Shown piece after piece: positions 13,205 through 26,601 of a DNA stretch of 64,000 bases. The notes under the pieces are model-generated. The model was given only the letters and a program-made list of their open reading frames with translations. It ran no database searches and was not told where the DNA came from. This DNA comes from Setoptus koraiensis (Eukaryota; Arthropoda). Position 1 is the stretch's first letter; each line of letters starts with the position of its first letter. The translations under genes were made by a program, and so were the position numbers. The stretch is taken from NCBI GenBank assembly GCA_048013815.1, contig CM106585.1, positions 20,770,001-20,834,000 on the forward strand. The letters run 5' to 3'.

Positions 13205-14581
13205 GCAGTTGGCTAGCTCAGCGGCGGGGCCCCCTATTTATTCAAGCATTATGAAGCGAAGCAAGGTGGCGGTTAACTATTTTCACCGCCATTCTGTGGC
13301 CGTGTGCCATTTTGTTGTACTTTTCCGGTGATTTCGGCTGGTTGGCGCGCCGACTAGACGCTGGCGGTCGCAAACTTGCCAGCTTTTTGTTCGCCCTTCA
13401 CATAGATGAAGACATAGATATGGATATTTGAGTCATGCCGAAATGAGCTTCGAAAAGGGGCCATCCCTCTCTGTGTATTAGCCTCCATATTGTGTGTATT
13501 CTCTGCCATAATGTGCGCGTGTATTCTCCCCCATATTGTGTATTTCCTCTCATAGTGTGATGAAGATTTTTGTGTCAGAGAAACACAATCGAGCATAGTG
13601 CAAGCTGACAACGGCTGCCCCAGACAAAAGTTTGTTTGCCAACGAAATGCGAGATGAAAATAGAAAGAGAAAAAAGGGGGAATTAGGTAGTTAGCGGGGC
13701 TACTATTTCCACCAAGATGCTGGCGCGTTGGCAATTAGATACTCACGTCTGCCACCAGGGATCAGGGCAACTTGTCACGTTCTTCTGTTCGAAACATGTT
13801 ACTCTGGCTCGCTCGTGGCTGCTTGTCGCCTGGCCACTTGGCCGCTGACCTGTTCTCTTACTGGCTCACTAAACATCGGGCAACCTGCCAGACTGAGAGT
13901 GGCACGAAACGGGCCCCTATCCAATTTATCCAGTTAGCTGGTGCGCACAATGGCAATAATGTTCTTGGTATGTGTAATGTGTTGCCTTGTGTGCCAGCAT
14001 GATGTGCTGGCGATTGCCATGGCCAGCTATCGTCACAAAACCAAACTGAAAATTGATTTTCTGGTAGCCAATTGTTTGGCTTGTGCACAATATAGCTCAG
14101 TGGCCTCTGGCCCCAATTGAACGTGCTTGACGTTGACGGCATCTAGACAGCAACGGTCAGTAAAAACGAACGAAAACGTCCTTTGGGCCTGGCCAAAAGT
14201 AAGCCGATGATTAGATCTTGCTGCAGCGCTTAGGGACAAAGACAGTCCCGGCAACCAAGATGAGGCTTAGGCGCACGACAAGCCAGCAACTTATAGCAAC
14301 TGGCCAGAATTCAATAATTTCTCGTGTTCCCGCTTAGCATTGCGGGCAATAAAACTGGTGGTTGAAATTGCCCACAGTCGTGGCAATGGCCAGATTTTTG
14401 GGTTTGCAAGGTGCTGCCCATTGCGAATCGTTATTCACACAATATTTTAGATCATTTCTCGCTTCTTTCAAAATACGAAATTCAAAAATTTATGAATTGA
14501 TAATCTTCGTCGGCATCTAAATACACACGCGATACGGGAGAATTCATGAAAACACACACAATTTTTCGGTCACTTTCGCTC

Positions 14582-14619
14582 ATTTTTCGGTCATTTTTCG
14601 GTTTTCATGACCGAAAAAT
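14582..14619. repeat. 12-bp perfect inverted repeat
   Basis: ATTTTTCGGTCA (14,582-14,593) and its reverse complement (14,608-14,619) flank a 14-nt spacer that carries another TTTTTCGG word. It belongs to a local cluster of TTTTCGG/CCGAAAA words at about 14,560-14,660. Confidence 0.8.
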
Positions 14620-17600
14620 TGGGCCGAAAATCAGTGTTTTGGGTGGAAGCAAGCAGGATTTTCGGCTATGGACGTATTTAGGTGGGTTTTGTTTGGTCGG
14701 TTGGTTTCTGGTTTTCGCGAGTTGTTAATGTCTGAAATTTTCGGCCCGGAATCGATTTCGTTGCCCCTATTCATCATTTATAGTGGGCTCGGTTTCATCG
14801 AGTTCGACAACGGCGTCGCCATCGCTGACAGACGAAACTTTTAGAGACTGAAAATGGCCCCTTGTATCCATTCATTTGTACGCCCATTCGTTTGGAAATG
14901 ATCCAGCGAGATATCATCATAACGACCACCATAGCGAGCGAGCGAGCAGAATTATTATTATTAAGAAACTATTATCCTGATCTCAGCTGCTATCATTATT
15001 ACGTTATCATTACACATCGGAGGCTCAATGGTAGCCACTGGCCAGTAAGTGATAGGTGGTCGGCGCTCGTTTCTGGCTCAAGCTCCAGTTTGATCTGGTC
15101 GCAGCGCAATTGGGGCCCAGCTCGCCGTTGGATAATGATAGATCTTGGTTCAGTTTTAACCAGACCATCGCGCCATCTATTCCGCATTCATTAGTTTTAG
15201 TGGCAACACACGTACAGAGAGAGAGAGAGAGTTAAATTGAATGACCGACAATCACGCATTGTCTCGCTGAAATGTCTACTGTGCCCTCTACCCGTTCAAT
15301 GCGATCAATCGCATCATGCCGTGTTTCATCTGCGTCTCCCGTTTCGCCCGTGTAAAACTCGTGTAACCGCTACCTTGTCAGCGAATGACGATAATCTTTG
15401 AGGCTCGCATCGACAGCCAGTCCATATCGAAGGTTACTTGTTGTTGCTGATTTGGCCAATATAACTCAGGCTCAATTATCGCCAGCCAGCTTGATGTCTC
15501 GCACACTACTGCAAATTGTATTTATCTACTAATAATGGCCTCAGGCCAACCGATAAATATCTCCTAATCGGACTTCGAGCCATAGATACAAAGTTTGCTG
15601 GCGTCTGCGCAGCACAGACTCGATGCATACAGACTCGGACTCAACACTTCGAGCTCGACTTGTCGGCGCCCCTAACTGCGTGCAAGGGTACCCGAAATCA
15701 GCGTTTATTATGGTTTCTCTGACAGCTTGCCATCTTACTGTTTACAACGTGTAGCACTGATCGCGCCAAACACATTATCAGCAGACCGAGAACGATTTGT
15801 ACGATTTCTGCTGCACGAAAAATCCCGAAGCGAACCCGAAAAAGAAGTAAAAATTTTATAACTGTATCACGCCAATTATTGCGACGCGTAGCACTAATAA
15901 TGACATTAAGCAGCACAATAGCTAGTGTCCATTGCGTACCTGTCCTCACACGTTGACGTGAATATCCAACCGAAAAATTTCCAAAAACCATTTCTTAGCT
16001 CTGGCATTTCTGAAAGAGCCTGTCAAATCCATTGTGTCAGTGACGGCAAACAGCGAAAAAATTCGCCTAACTAACAACCGTGCGCTCAGATTTCAACTGA
16101 GACCTATGCGAAAAACGAGCCTGAAATGGGCGCATTAAGCGGGCCTGCAGATGTTTCGATATTTCTGTTGAGAGAATGCTGGTTCGGATTATATATTCGA
16201 AAATTGCTCGAAAAAAAGGTTGAAATAAAAGAACAAAAGTGGGTCTAGCGGCAGATAATCGAGCATAAAAATCAAATCTGGCATGCTGAAAAGATTGGCC
16301 TCGGCAGTCCAACGTGCGCTGGAGAAAAAAAAGATGATTCTCATTGTTATCCGACTGCGGTGCTAATAAATAAACTACCCGCGCTGGCTGCCCGGCGCGA
16401 ATACCTAATGCAATCTAGATAATACCTATGGAGATCTAGAGAGAAAGAACATAATGGCAGCAACATAAAGCATTGCCCATTAATAGTTGAGTTTGTTGTG
16501 CTGGCAGGAATATCATAACTATTTTTTTGGCAACGAGAAAGAAAAAATTAATTCAATTTGCTACCACTAGTCGTTTGCCGGGAACACCTGGAGTCCCCAT
16601 TGTACAATTGGGCCAGCTACCGAGTGTCGTAACTACCACTAACTTATTAGACAAAGCGAAGCTATACTAATTTATTTATGCGGCCATAATTTATAAGCCG
16701 GCCAAGCTTCCCTTTCGCTCTTTCTGGCTCTTTTTCTCGAGGCAATTTGTTGACCATACAAAGCGACAAGTCGGACCACAATTTCATTTCGCTGCGCCCT
16801 CGCCTCGCCCGGCCTCGACTCCCCTTTTCGAGACCCACTATCGCCAGCCAGCAGCAACATCCGGTCGGCCTGAATTAAGCCGACTAAGTGACCGACTGAT
16901 AACGGTTCGCCCATTGGGGAAATACCTGTCCTGGCTTGGCAATGGGCATGCAAACGGCATTATATCTGTCTGTCCAGTGGACAGTGGCCATTTAGGCATT
17001 AGATGATAAAAGGCAAACATTGGATAAAGATATGGATGATATCTGTTTGACAATCTAGCGATTCTAATTCATGACGTGACGCCTCACCTGGTCTCGGCTC
17101 GCAAGGACCAACAGCATGACAATAATGATATTTTCTTGATGAATGAAACAACTCAATGGTGCGCACGGATAAACCGATCCACACTAGAGAGCCACAAGAA
17201 TGCCATAATGGTTCGAGACGCCACTTGCGACGGAAATAACTCCATCTGAATTGAGCTGCAACTTACAAGCTGTACAAGCTGTAATGTGTAATAGGTACAA
17301 GTGACAATTAGACAAAATGGAGCCCTCCATTTTGTCCATTTTGTCCATTTCCCCCGCACACAGGCGGACACAATGGCGAGCACAGATAGTCGCTGATAGC
17401 TTATGGCCATAACAGTTTATCTGCGGATGGTCTGGCTTTTTTTTCTGGGCCCCGTGCCATCACAGGCAGGCCACGATAGCGCAGAGAGTTGATCGCCTCG
17501 GCCGGCCCCTGCGTTCGCACCGTTACTGTTGATGACGGGCGCCTAATTTGGTATTACCAACCAATTGCCAGTAGCCACGATAATGGTCGCCAGTGAGGCC

Positions 17601-18630
17601 AGCCAGCCAGCCGGCCGGCCAGCACCAAAAACAACTGCCACTGGGGCCCCCGAACAGCGTCGCATGCATGAGCGCAATTATATTCCAATCCCCACGTGGT
17701 GGTTATTGCGTTGCTCGGTTTGTGTGTCGTTTCGTAACCATTCCACGTGCTGATAGCGGCTGTTGGCGAGCTGGCTGCTGCTGGCCATTGTTCTGGTGCC
17801 TTCAACACGCAGCACCCAACAAAAGATTTTATTTTCTAAATAGTTTTCAGTCATGCTGCTCGTGTGCAATTTGTTTTTACGTGTACCTGTCTTACATATC
17901 ACCTATTCTCTGCCGCTGCTGTATCTTTCTATCTCCTTTCGCTCTTTATCTGCTGGCTGGCGGGCTCATTGTCCGTTTCTTTTTTGCTCACGGCTGCGTA
18001 CGGGCGCCCCAATGAGCAAAAGAGCCCGCCGTGCCTGATAGGTCGCCACTTATTCGCCGTCGACCAGTAAGCCCGACAAGCGCCCTCCCCCCCCCCACCA
18101 ACGATAAGCCACTGAACATGACATGCCGCTGAGCTATGTTACATGATAGCATAATGGCTGGCTGACTCGGACGCCCCCATCACGGGGGCCCTACGGTAAT
18201 ATGATCCGGTAGCGAGCGGCACAGGGTTGAGAGATGCGTGGCATGTAGGCATGTGGGCGACTTTTAATACATGACGGCCTTTTGCACAGAACAACCGACA
18301 AAATTTGCCTTCCTCACCTGGCCGACAGAATTAAAGATCAGCGCGCGCGCGCCCGCCCGCGAAACGAAACAAAATAAAACAAAGCCAACTGACTGTGAGC
18401 GAGCGAGCGAGTGAGAGAGAATAAAATGTTATCCGCTCTTCGCAATATTATCATTATCATAATCTCATCTATGTTTATATCTCTGCTAGACAATTCGTGT
18501 TGCAATTGCGTGAATACTACGCCAGTTCGCTCTGGCTAAATTCAATTTGGACTTGTAGTTAGCGCCGCATCCACAAATGGCCATCGACCAATTTTGTTCG
18601 GGGGGCCCCAGTCACAACAAGCACAACCGT

Positions 18631-18652
18631 GTGTGTGTGTGTGTGTGTGTGC
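18631..18652. repeat. GT microsatellite
   Basis: An uninterrupted GT dinucleotide tract. A second, similar tract lies about 200 bp downstream at 18,838-18,862. No function can be assigned from sequence. Confidence 0.85.
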
Positions 18653-19562
18653 ATTATTCATAAAGTGTCCCCTACTGTACAACTTCACATTTATCCGCGT
18701 TAAAATGCCGATGCCGCGTGCCCATGCAAGCAAATACGCACAATCGATGCTTGCGCAACCGCCTCAGCAAACACCAAGATCCTCTCTATTTATCCGCTCC
18801 TCTTATCTATTCGCCCTATTCTCAGCTCATCTGTCTGCGTGTGTGTGTGTGTGTGTGTGTGTGAGTGCAGTTTATCTAATCACCTGAAGCATGCCTGTTT
18901 TATCGGGTAGTAATGAATGATAGTAATCTGTATGTGGCATGTTAGATAGTGCCCGTTCCTCGGAGGCCCCACACAATCTTCGCATCGGAATTCTCATTGC
19001 ACGACCAACAAAACAGACAAGACTTTTTCCTGCTGTTGCTTTCTATCACACTTTCTAAGTGCACACAGATATTGTATTGGAATCTTGTCTTTTTTCGCCT
19101 CTTATTGTTTTGAATCGGCCTTGCTTTGTTATTTGCACTGTCCGCTTGACAGAGTGGTATCTAAAAGGCGTCATCCATTCGGGCCCGGCTAGATTGGATC
19201 TCGCTTTTGTCTCGCTTCCACAAGCCACATAGCCGTTCATAAGCACACTGGCCTTGATGACAGAGTGCGGAAAAGGGTTGTGTGAGAAAAAAAAAAGTTG
19301 TATAGTTGTTGCACTGCTGGAAATGATTAATGAAACGGTAATTATCTCGGATTCAGGTCGTTTTTTTTCTGCACATAAGTTATCTAACTTTCACTATTCG
19401 AATTACACTTTAACTGACGCATTCTACCATGTGAATCAGACGTACGCCTGAAAATTAATGGAGATGCATATTGTAATTGCATTTCGTGAATTAGTTCGGT
19501 GGGCCCGATTATCTGCGTCATCGTAATGATGAGTATGACAAGTCGATCAATCACAGTAACTA

Positions 19563-21702
19563 CTATTCTGGTATTGGATATTGTAGCAACAATGTTATGC
19601 CCGATGCGATCCATCCAACTATCTGTAAGATATAGAGGTACAATATTAAATGAGATGATGTAGTCATCGAAGAATACGAAATCAACGAGTCAAGGATTAG
19701 GATCTTCGGGACGGCACTTGTTCCTCTGCCGTAGTGTACTAACCTTTGGCAAATTACCAAGTGTCACCGGATATACATTGAAGATAAGAAAGGCCACATT
19801 TTCAACACCATTTAGATCCTCTTCTATGGTCAAAATGCGTTCCCGGTTCTGGTTTGTCATACGTGAACTGTTGGTCAAGAGCTTCTGTAAGGCATGATAG
19901 ATGGCCACGAACTGGAGAAATGATTGAATGGATGATAAAATATGAATGGAATTCTGTTATAGACAGTGGCAGATAAGAGTAGTGATCTGTGTGAGCCTAG
20001 GGTTGCTCACACTCTAACATTTTCTCGCATCCCTCGCACGAGTAACGTGAGGGCGACGAGAAAATAGGAAGAAACGAGAGCATGACTGAGAAAAATTCGC
20101 TCATCACCTGATAGCAAATGACAGAGTCACAGTAATAGTTTGCTAAATAACTTGTATCATGATAATCACCTTGGAATGGATAAGAGCGGCAAAGAAACTG
20201 AGAAGAAGGATGGGAAGCAGATATCCTTGCAAAAGAACACTCATAAGTTGAACATCCAAAACGCTCGGTTCTGGCGTCGTGATGAGCGTTGAGAGAGTCA
20301 ATATAACACAGGGCATCTTGAAAATAAGTTCCAAATTTAAATCGAGTGTAAAACGTCGCTTCAGAAGATCAAAATCCGAGCGCAGCTCAACAATCATCCT
20401 GATAAGTCTATCTATTTTTTTGGAAAGATCAATCAAATTTGTATCATCTTTGTCGATAATTGTATCAAGCCGCTCCTCTTTGTTGATCTCATTGTCTCTG
20501 TTGCTGTTTCGTATGTTCGGTATGATGTAGTTTGGTTTCCGTTTTCTGTTGTGCCGAAACAATTCAACCAACTGTAAGGAAAAATTGAGCGTATGTCTGG
20601 CTTTGCTATAACAGATTGAACAGTGAAAAAAGAATAAGGCGACCTCTCCGTAATGCAACAATGTGACAGTGCAACAGAAAACTATTACCAAATAAGAGAT
20701 TAGACGTTGTTCAATAAATGTAGTCACTGAATGGCCACAGTAGTCATACTCAATCACTAGGGTAAGTCTCATAACGATCGCAGCGCCAAAAAATGTTGCC
20801 AGCAAACATGCTACAACCACATGAGACATTATTCTCAGCAACACCAAATCCAATACATGGACTGATCCATTTTTGAGAAGCTGCTTTGGAAATTTCAGCT
20901 GATAATTGATCTCTCTGTAACCATCGTCAAAATCAAACAATTCTTTTTCGTAATTTGCCTGTGTTGAATCTCTCAGGATTATATTGGATAACTCGAAACC
21001 ACTGACATCAATATGACACTCTTGATTATAATTTACGCCAATAATATACTCCTTATCTGACGATGAGGCAGCTTGACACAGATGCTTGCAACGCTTAGTA
21101 CTGCTTTTGGTTTGCTCACGATACACCTTATCTTTACACTGAACTCTATCTGTGAGGCCCAAGATGTACATCCAGCCTCGGGGAGTTAGTTTGAGACAGT
21201 CAGCGTATGTCATTCGCAAGTCGTGCTGATGATATCCGGTCTCTATTCTCGTGTTTCTGATTATGTTCATCGTACGAAACAGATAAATTTCTGTAAATAG
21301 TATGGTTACAACTCTGTTGATCATGCGAGAGAATCTATAGGGAGCAAGAACATTCAGCAGCAAATGTTTCTTCTCTAGTTCTACAATCAAATTTCTGCTA
21401 CCGAAACCAGACACCATAAAATTAACTATAAGGTAAATTGCACAAAGAAAGTCGAGTAGTTTCCATATAAGATAGCTCGGTTTCAGTTGTCCATTTTCCA
21501 GATATAATACTAGCCGAGCCTTCACTCTATCGAACGTCCTTCTTCTCTTCGAATCATGCTCATAATAAATTTCTGATTGATCTACAGGTATTTTTCCATC
21601 TTCTTCTTCTTCATTGCAAAAGCGGGCATATCTTGCTGAACCACTAATGTATATGACAATGATAATTAAGTAGCGCATCATATTGTATCTGATCGAATCC
21701 AT
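19563..21702 (-). CDS. gustatory-receptor-like seven-transmembrane protein, three exons
   Basis: Predicted chemosensory receptor of the arthropod gustatory receptor (7tm_7) type, expected in the plasma membrane of sensory neurons. I join exon 1 (21,702-20,170, 511 codons), exon 2 (19,911-19,744, 56 codons) and exon 3 (19,622-19,563, 19 codons plus stop). All junctions are phase 0: donors AAG|GTGATT and AAG|GTTAGT, acceptors CTCCAG and CTTACAG. The product is 586 residues. Hydrophobic segments lie near 77-98, 130-147, 290-313, 334-360, 468-486 and 495-508, plus a seventh in exons 2-3 ending in a LLLQYP motif similar to the family's terminal YLVxLLQF region. Two oddities: a loop of about 140 residues with several cysteines (189, 205, 209, 229) after the second helix, and a charged inner loop at about 390-460, making it longer than usual for the family. 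The first 20 hydrophobic residues may be intron read-through, because an acceptor-like ATTAG lies inside them. Family assignment is inference from topology and the C-terminal motif. Confidence 0.62.
19989..20065. repeat. two adjacent hairpins inside the receptor gene's first intron
   Basis: Hairpin one pairs GTGTGAGC (19,989-19,996) with 20,005-20,012 across an 8-nt loop. Hairpin two pairs ATTTTCTCG (20,019-20,027) with 20,057-20,065, and inside it 20,031-20,040 pairs with 20,046-20,053 apart from a 2-nt bulge, closing on a 5-nt loop. Both lie within the 258-bp intron (19,912-20,169) of the minus-strand receptor gene. Confidence 0.75.
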
Positions 21703-22320
21703 CTAGATAATATGCACTTTGTTGACAATATAACAGATGAAAGAAATGCAATTCGTTTTACATTTTGCCGGCGTTTGATATCATCTATTTACTTGCTTCC
21801 TCTTTCATTTGCTTCCAACATAAGGAATTTTCTTCTCCAGAAAAGTTAATTAACTGTCACAACCAGCCAATACACTATTCGAGTCGCATTTTACGGATGG
21901 CAGCCGAAAAGTTGAATATAAGCACGCCACATATGGAACTGTCTGTTATCTAATGGTCTGAAACATGCTCGATTGCTAAAAGTCAAATGTTGAATGGTTG
22001 AATGTAAACGATTTCCGATTTAATACAATTCGGGTCTCGCGATTGCTGCTTGATTCTGGTGAATATTTCGAAAATCGGCCATCTATGAGTCGGTCACTCA
22101 TCCGTACGACATGCTGAATATATTTGATATTTGTTCATCACGTAATCGCACAAAGATTTAGGCCGGAGTTTCGGTCTGGTACCGACACTGTTGTGTTCTG
22201 GTTGTCAGAACTAGCGTGCTGAAAATAATATTTCCTACCTATGTAAAAAATGTAAAAAAGTGGCAATAAGTATGAATTGAATACAAATGCATTTTCCTAA
22301 TTGGGTGTTTAGTCCATACT

Positions 22321-22370
22321 TTTTGCCACTTTTTGCCACTTTTTGCCACTTTTTCGGCCATTTTTGCCAT
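22321..22370. repeat. 10-bp tandem repeat, five units
   Basis: Three identical units TTTTGCCACT are followed by TTTTCGGCCA and TTTTTGCCAT, all in exact 10-bp register. The unit contains the TTTTCGG/GGCC words that recur in other small repeats of the window. Confidence 0.9.
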
Positions 22371-23334
22371 TCTATATTCTACAGTTCAATGCCAATCCAC
22401 TCTCAGTGCCTGATGAACACATATCGTTGAAATAATTTATATGTGCACGCACTATAGCTAATTATTGATGGCCATCTCTTGACTGTATATTCTTATTTGG
22501 TTTTTAGATTCCTATTCGATTGAGAAATATCTTATCTCGAGAGCAAAATACATCAAGTAGCTCGAAATTGCACACTGTGACATTTATACGAAGTCACTCT
22601 AGTATCTTAAATTAACCTAGGTACCCAAACAACTTTCAGTCTAGAGATTCAATCATCTTCTGTCGTTATATTATTTGTGAATTTTCTTTAGATTGTTATT
22701 GAATTAAACGAGAATCGCAGAGAAGTGGGAGATTGCATCAGGAACAGTGGTACTGATTATCTGCATTATCACGAGCTAGAGAGTTATCTGATTAGAGGTC
22801 ATGCCATTTCTTTGTCATCTGTCGTCAAAAATTTTTTCAATGAACTGACAAGTTTATGGACAAACAATGAAGCACAAGTCTGCCACCACTTCTGTTTGGG
22901 CATTTTCAAGTGTGCCTGGCCAATTTCATATGTTCCAGTGATATAATTGACGGACAGTAGATAACAAACAATGATACGAACAATGATACGAAAACAGTAC
23001 AAAACTAAAACAAACTGAGCTTTGTGGACGGCTTGTTTGCGCGTAGTCCAATTAGTATTTGCAAATATAACGGTCGCCGAGTAATTACCACTGTTAACTT
23101 CCTCAATCTCTTTAGTGTGTCACTAGATAGTGTCATTATATTATGTACGCCTTGTGCCTCCTCTAGTGGATACATCGTGGCTCGTTAAGTAACATCAGCA
23201 CTAGCGGCCGCGATTGAAAGTGAGAGAGAGAGAGACAAAGGGTAAATTTTCTGGGCGACAAGAGTGAGCCTAAATGCATCATCCATTCATTGACCATCAA
23301 TTACTGGTTCGCTTCAGCTTGCCATCGACCAAAC

Positions 23335-23415
23335 GATCTATCAATAGATAGACGGATAGATAGATAGACGAACGGACAGACGGACAGATAATTAGATAGA
23401 TAAATAGATAGATGG
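23335..23415. repeat. GATA/GACA-type tetranucleotide repeat
   Basis: An interrupted array of GATA units (written TAGA/GATA) with GACG and GACA interruptions, followed by a GAGATAGAGCGAG tail. Ordinary microsatellite texture. Confidence 0.8.
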
Positions 23416-25580
23416 AGATAGAGCGAGCTGAGCATGACACAATCGCAGTGTTTGTACGCATCACTCGAGCAAGCTCCCAATTGTTGTTGCGCAAAGAAGG
23501 CATATGGTGCCCCCTAAACTCGCCTTGCTGACCCCACGGCTCGCTGGCTTATCATCGGCACAGATTTTTGCTTGTGGCGCCGCCGTTGATCTGCTTGCCG
23601 GAAAATCAGGCTGGCATACATAGGCAGGTCAAAGGGGCGGCTGGTGCGGCGGGTGCCCCCGATCGGAATGTTGATCAGATGCCAATGATACCGCTGCCCG
23701 CTGAGCGATATTGAGAGTTCACATTCGCCCCACTACAGCCAGTACATAGGCATTCCATTGTGGCCCCAACAATGCAATCTATGTGCAGTCGCATTTTGTG
23801 TAAGCATTAGCGTCTGGCTGCGATATCGCAGCAAATGCAGCACTGGGGCCTCAACAGTAATTAGGTGGCCAACAAGCCAGAACGTTCGCGCTAAATTCGC
23901 TCTAAAATCGTGTGGTCGTTTGTCCACTATCTCGCCAATATAATATATCTAGTTGCTGGTGCTGCTACTGTTGTGACAAATTTGTTGCCAGCTCAATATT
24001 GAGCAGCCATTATCGTGATTATAATTGGCACAATTGATTGACTGGTTAGCTGGAAAGCGTAAAGTTCATCTCAATGCCAAAATGGACGGGGCTCTATTAT
24101 TGGGGCGAGCTTTTGATAGTCGCTAAGTAGTTGAGATTTAGAGCCACCAAACTCAATTGAGCTGCTCGCCCAGTCCCTCGTGTGCAACAAAGATAACACC
24201 AGATTAATGAAACTAGATTTGGCAATCCATTTCGCTAAATCTAGTTGCATCTATCCATCTGTCTATCTGATTTGGATTGGTCAGCCCCGTTGCGGACGAC
24301 ATCGAAACACGAATATCGGCGCCAATCATTACATTTCTATTATTAGCTGCTGTTAGAAGTGCGAAATGCCACACAAACTGCCTGGCACAAAACGTTTGCC
24401 AAGCCCGACACCGATTGTCTAGCCCGACATATGAACTCGGATATTAATTTGCCTGTTCGACCTGCACGAGTTCAATTCGTTGGCCTGACCTCTTGAACCC
24501 TTCCGAGTTAACGTGACTGCCAAAACTCGCGCCCCGTTAAAAACAAATTATGCTAAATAGCACAGGAAAAGCATTTATTGATTCGTGTAGCGTATCGTAT
24601 TTATTTCATTCATGCGGCACATCTATGCAAATCCATTATTTGCTTTGTTGCTCGATGAATACAATAAACTTTCGAAATTCAGCGGAACCCGTGCGAAAAC
24701 AACCCAGATAATGATACATATTTTTTTCTTTTTTTTTGCGAGCTTCAGCCTGAGCTGGACTGGATAATTCGATCCAGTTGAAACCAAAATCATTTTCTCT
24801 CTCTCGTTTCATATATTCTCCCTATCGTGGGCGAAGATTGCTCATGATTTATTCATTGCGCTATTGACGCCTCGCATCAATTTGGCAATCTGGGCACCTC
24901 TCGGCACACGATGATAGCACCTAGCATGAATAAGATTAAGAATTAGCGGTTTGCGGGCCAAATTTTCACGTGAGCAACATTTACTAGTGTCGTGCGAGCA
25001 ATTTTTTTGCAAATCAACTGAGATAAATTTCGCCCTCCGATCGCCGTCCATTGGTTCCTGGATTTCCGAGTGAGACAAAAACACTCAACGAAGGATGCTC
25101 GCAGTGCAGAAACACCTTGTCCTGCTATCTGTGCATGCGATTGAGCTCCAAAAGTATGCAAATGAGGCCAGAATTGTCTAGGCAGAATTGTCTTGGCCAG
25201 ACTGTGCGCAAAAGAATAAAAGTACCAGAAAGTAACAATTTTTGCGCAACGACTCTCGTAAAAGAACTCACTGATTGTGCTACTGTCAGTAAATTGCTAC
25301 ACATCAGAGAGCATCAACTCTCAATTTGGTGCAGACTTTGCGAATCGGTTTCGTTAATTTGATTAGTCAGTAAGAAGGATTGCATTATATTGTGCCGGCC
25401 TGCAGATATCAGCAGATTATCACATCAGCTCATTGACTTACTTTCACTGGTGAACTTTCGTGTGATCGTCCAATCACTTGAACATTTCACTTGAACGAGC
25501 TCAACACTTATTTATTAAAGTGTCTGGCCACCATTATACACATATGTAAGACTTAAAATGGGTTTAATAGCAATAACTAA

Positions 25581-25680
25581 TAACCCGAAATAACCCGAAG
25601 TAATCCGAAATGTCCCAAAATGCCCCAAAATGATCCGAAATGAGCCGAAATGAGCCAGAATAGCCGAAAGTAGTCAAAAT
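25581..25680. repeat. 10-bp tandem repeat, ten units
   Basis: Ten consecutive diverged units in exact 10-bp register, with consensus near TGANCCGAAA (for example TAACCCGAAA, TAATCCGAAA, TGATCCGAAA, TGAGCCGAAA). There is no indel across the 100 bp. The spacing equals about one DNA helical turn. Confidence 0.9.
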
Positions 25681-26593
25681 AAATACATTCACGTCACATG
25701 TTGTGTTTAGGTTGTGCGCTTGTAACGAAATTGTCTCAATGTCGCATCGGCTATCTGGAGCCCCGATGCAAATGCTAATGTGTTTTCGCTCTAACGGTGA
25801 CGCCAGTAAATTAATAGAATCTTGCGCGCCTGACCAAATGTCAGTCCGAAGTGCAACAGAGACAGAAAGCGAGAGAGAGAGAGAGAGCGACAGAACGAGG
25901 GGGCAATACGACGTTTAAATAGTACTTAAAGTCAACTTGCAGATCATTTGGGCCGCCTTATGAGACCCGTTTTGTGCTCAAGTACACCGGAAATGGGCAC
26001 AACGCGCAATGCATCCAACAAAACAGTGACACATGCAAGTTACATCATGTGCCCAATCGGGGGCCCAACGTTAAGCGTGGCAATGGCAATACACTTTAAC
26101 GGCTTGAGAATTAGTCTTTTGGCTAGGATGAGGAGTGGACGAAAATTGTTAGTTTAGTGTCAGTGAGTGGGTCGTCTGTTTCTAGGCTCGGTGGCGGACG
26201 TTGCGCAATCACTACAACTACTTCTAGACAAACCCACAAACTAATTCAATGAAAAGCAACGCTAGCCAGACCAATGGCAAGCCGGCTGACGTTTCTGCGC
26301 GAGCCAGAAGAGCGACAGCTAATACGACAGTGGCCATCATTCAATAGCGATAATTCACATGGAGGCCAAGGCGTCGTCTCTTTGCGTGCAAATTATCCAA
26401 GCCTCGAGTTGGCTTTTCGGGAAGAGGCTGGGGGGGCCTCTTGTCGTCTGGCAATGACGGGACAGCTAGCAAAAGAAGGCGCAAGCTGCGCGCGTTATGT
26501 TCAACGACCAATGGCAGATCGGATAAAATAAAAGAATAAATGGATGTCATGATGGTGAAGGAGGGCATGACTCTGCCTCTACATACATATGTA

Positions 26594-26601
26594 TATATAA
26601 G
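26594..26601 (+). promoter_or_regulatory. candidate TATA box
   Basis: TATATAAG lies here, with GCAGTTTCC about 24-30 bases downstream at an initiator-like position. No coding exon could be connected to it, so this is a weak word-based call. Confidence 0.15.

Larger units (their letters stand above)
3226..19562. other. gene-free stretch with minisatellites and hairpins
   Basis: About 16 kb without a convincing gene. Open frames of up to about 215 codons exist, but they are low-complexity or lack conserved motifs, and they overlap on both strands. The stretch contains GGGCCC palindromes (about 18 seen), a 20-bp perfect palindrome at 10,177, a long hairpin at 10,089-10,143, a 12-bp tandem repeat at 13,133, an inverted repeat at 14,582-14,619 and several GT, GC and ACG microsatellites. 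It may be intronic or intergenic regulatory DNA; the sequence alone does not decide. Confidence 0.5.
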
